Shown: positions 62,066 through 64,000 of the stretch, piece by piece
Layout: every line of letters begins with the position of its first letter
Position numbering within the stretch: the stretch's first letter is position 1
Source: Leucogyrophana mollusca
Lineage: Eukaryota; Basidiomycota; Agaricomycetes; Boletales
Length of the DNA: 64,000 nucleotides
Direction: 5' to 3'
Assembly: GCA_021014945.1 (NCBI GenBank)
Contig: MU266391.1
Coordinates: 69,826-133,825, forward strand
Notes under the pieces: generated by a model
Database searches by the model: none
What the model saw: only the letters and a program-made list of their open reading frames with translations
Told to the model about the DNA's origin: nothing
Made by a program: the position numbers and the translations under genes

Positions 62066-63644
62066 CTAGGGCGACACCCCATCACGCGCGCTGCGCTGCG
62101 CAGCCATGCGGCCGACCGAGAAGTTGCCCACCATCTCGTCAGTCAACGTCATGGGCCGATCGCGACCGAAAACCTTGCTGGAGGTGTTGTTAGTGGAGAT
62201 GAAAACACCGAAGAATAATTAACCTAACTTACCGGTTCCACCAGCGGAGAAGCTCCTTGACACGAGTTGCCGCGGCTGCGTTTGGGGCTATTTCGAAGAA
62301 GTCGACAATATTGTTGTAGAAATCGGGATAATCGAAATCGCCGTCGTAGCTGCGCCAAGAGCGTGCATTTGAAAGCGCAAAGCGGAGCTATTCAAACACG
62401 TCAGCGTAGTCTCATACAGGGAAACGGACACAGACCTGGACAGCAGTGTATGCGATGGAACGCGGAGTCACGCTTTTCATGCCCATGATCGCCGCGACGT
62501 GTTTCCTGGTGGCTTGGTCCGAGCGACGGCCGGTAGACACAATCATATCGGCGCCATCGCCGTCGCCTTCGACGTCTCTGGCGGACGAGGGAGATGTAAA
62601 AAGATGTTTATAGGCCTGCACCAACCAGGTTAGAGAACGCTTGGATGGAGACCAATCTCAGACCACTGACCTTGACCATCAGCGCAGACTGGAGGAGACC
62701 GGACTCGATGTCAGTGGCGTCGTAGGTGTAATCCCGGTAAAGAAACATGGGCCACGAGTGCGCGGTGACAAGGAAATCAGGGTCACGGTCACGGATTTTG
62801 TTTTTGGTCCTTGAGGAGGTTGAGTCAAGGTAGTGAAAAGCGCGTGATAAAAAGGAACTTACGCCGCCAAACTCCATTGATATTCAGCGGGGCAGAGGAG
62901 CTTGCCGGTAACGTCGTGAGCGAAGCCTCGACCTTCCTTCCCAGCAGGGCGAATTGGTGGAGTGAGCGGGTGGAATGACGCGGTGAGCCACGTAACAACG
63001 GCCTGCTTCAAATTTGATGTGTCGTCGCCGCGAGCGCCGTCTGCGCCCTTGCGAAGCTGACATGCCCCATGAATGGCAGTAAAATATTGCGAAGGATCGG
63101 TGCGCTCACCTGTTTATAAAGCGTTTCGAGTTCGTCCGGGCTGTCACTCAAGAGCCTCCTCCTCAGCCACGGCAAGCAGACGAGCAGTTCCTTGAAGGAG
63201 CTGTAAAGGCGGTCTTCGCTGCACAAACCAATGGTCAGCAGTGCGGATGAAACCTGACTGATTACTTACTCTCGGGTTGGCTCTGTGACCAAGTCTTCAT
63301 CAGTGTCCAACATATCAGCTCTGCGATCATTTTCAGCGACCATATCGCCGACGCTGTCGAACATTGAAACAAGGCGACGGATGACGCGGCCGCGGTTAAC
63401 GACGGAGGCTTCCTCGCTGCAACCGCTAATGAGACAGGTCATTGCGATGGACGTGGGAGGAGACATACTTGCGTTGCTTCTTGCTCGTCGACCTGGCGTC
63501 CTCTAACTCGTTTTCCAACGCGGAGATGCGACGCTTCGTTCGGGCGCGGAAGGCGGCCTCTTCGCCGTCGACGTCGACGTCGCCGTGGTAGCCTTCTTCG
63601 TCGGGGTCCACGACGGAAGGGGAGTGAGGAGCAGAGGGTGACAT
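62066..63644 (-). CDS. DUF6698-like conserved basidiomycete protein
   Basis: A family of unknown function common in Agaricomycetes. The ATG at 63644 gives MSPSAPHSPSVVDPDEEGYH, then an Arg-rich coiled segment (RTKRRISALENELEDA). The conserved part has FKELLVCLPWLRRRLL (near 63180), VVTWLTASFHPLTPPIRPAG (near 62960), GFAHDVTGKLLCPAEYQW, DRDPDFLVTAHSWPMFLYRD, LLQSALMVKAYKHLFTSPSS after an intron, MGMKSVTPRSIAYTAVQ, SWRSYDGDFDYPDFYNNIVD, and LLRWWNRKVFGRDRP. It ends ARDGVSP with TAG at 62066. About six introns. The match to DUF6698 is from memory of the conserved phrases, not a search. Members are often numerous in one genome. A repeated motif lies upstream. Confidence 0.78.
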
Positions 63645-64000
63645 AGCAAAGACGGACGAAGGTAGGTGAGGAGTTGCTGCAGAATGTGCACCGAGTCCAC
63701 TCACCTTAAATACCTGAAATCGAGCGAAGTGGCCAGGCGACAGTATTCGGACTCCGTGAATGGGTCTCGCTCCATGGTTGCTATAATGTTTCCGAGCGAT
63801 AATTTTCGAACTCCGTAACGGAATTGCAGAGGCCAAGGGTTGCAGTTAGCGTTGATACTGTCGGGTGTTTAGTAATGAGTGGTTGATCGACAGTTTTCGA
63901 ACTCCGTAGATCTATCGGGCGGATTGTGGGATGGACTTCCGAGATGGTTGCGCCAACGCTTTTGGGACGCTGACGAAAAGGCCACGCAAGATGATAACAC
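63645..64000. other. Upstream region of the DUF6698-like gene
   Basis: Presumed promoter and window end. It contains three copies of a motif of about 22 bp described separately. No other gene seen. Confidence 0.45.
63737..63909. repeat. Three copies of a 22 bp TTCGAACTCCGT motif
   Basis: GCGACAGTATTCGGACTCCG (from 63737), GCGATAATTTTCGAACTCCG (from 63796) and TCGACAGTTTTCGAACTCCG (from 63887) are clearly related, each followed by TRA or TAG. Starts are 59 and 91 bp apart and all lie in the same direction, 90-270 bp upstream of the DUF6698-like start codon. Confidence 0.75.

Overview
The window reads as nuclear DNA of a mushroom-forming basidiomycete (Agaricomycetes). The evidence is dense housekeeping genes split by very short introns (mostly 38-65 bp, GT...AG), compact intergenic spaces, and lineage-typical architectures. 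These include a spermidine synthase-saccharopine dehydrogenase fusion, a divergent G-alpha with a long insertion, an AAAP amino acid transporter and a DUF6698-like protein. No bacterial operon, CRISPR array, intact transposon or convincing tRNA was seen. Coding regions are given as start-to-stop genomic spans including introns. Where I resolved splice sites by keeping the reading frame and family motifs intact, exon coordinates are stated.

Layout, left to right. 1-3054 (-): cyclin-domain protein, cut by the window edge. 3415-6057 (-): bifunctional polyamine/lysine enzyme. 6600-11660: an old inverted duplication around a secreted GH28 polygalacturonase (7343-9297, -); the opposite arm keeps only a frameshifted 3' end of a second copy. 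12498-13210 (+): U5 snRNP protein DIM1. 13680-15807 (-): AIF/FSP1-like flavoprotein. 16972-19157 (-): non-canonical G-alpha. 19870-21265 (-): acetamidase/formamidase. 21529-25397 (-): mismatch-repair endonuclease PMS1. 25823-26911 (+): orphan nucleotidyltransferase-fold protein. 27169-29749 (-): BRD7/9-like bromodomain protein. 32136-33877 (+): homeodomain transcription factor. 34444-37256 (-): TOPORS-like RING E3. 37721-38311 (+): small ankyrin protein. 38540-44821 (-): MON2. 45881-48080 (+): amino acid transporter. 48730-49701 (-): DPB4/POLE3 histone-fold protein. 49945-52976 (+): GPI13/PIG-O. 53631-54727 (+): terpene-synthase-like protein with eroded metal motifs. 55119-58390 (+): LSH/HELLS-type SNF2 remodeler. 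58726-59158 (-): tiny Asn/Gly-rich protein. 62066-63644 (-): DUF6698-like protein.

The genes do not form one pathway or a biosynthetic cluster. Most are conserved chromatin, repair, splicing, trafficking and metabolic genes. Genome maintenance is well represented (PMS1, DPB4, LSH, bromodomain protein, TOPORS-like) but probably by chance. The more fluid parts are the polygalacturonase neighbourhood (6.6-11.7 kb) and the right end (58.4-64 kb), where repeats, small orphan proteins and long gene-free stretches accumulate. I found no clear new multi-gene system. The most unusual items are the catalytic-residue substitutions in the G-alpha and terpene-synthase-like proteins, the small repeat-motif protein at 58.7-59.2 kb, the degenerate minisatellite at 59.5-60.1 kb, and a motif of about 22 bp present three times upstream of the DUF6698-like gene.
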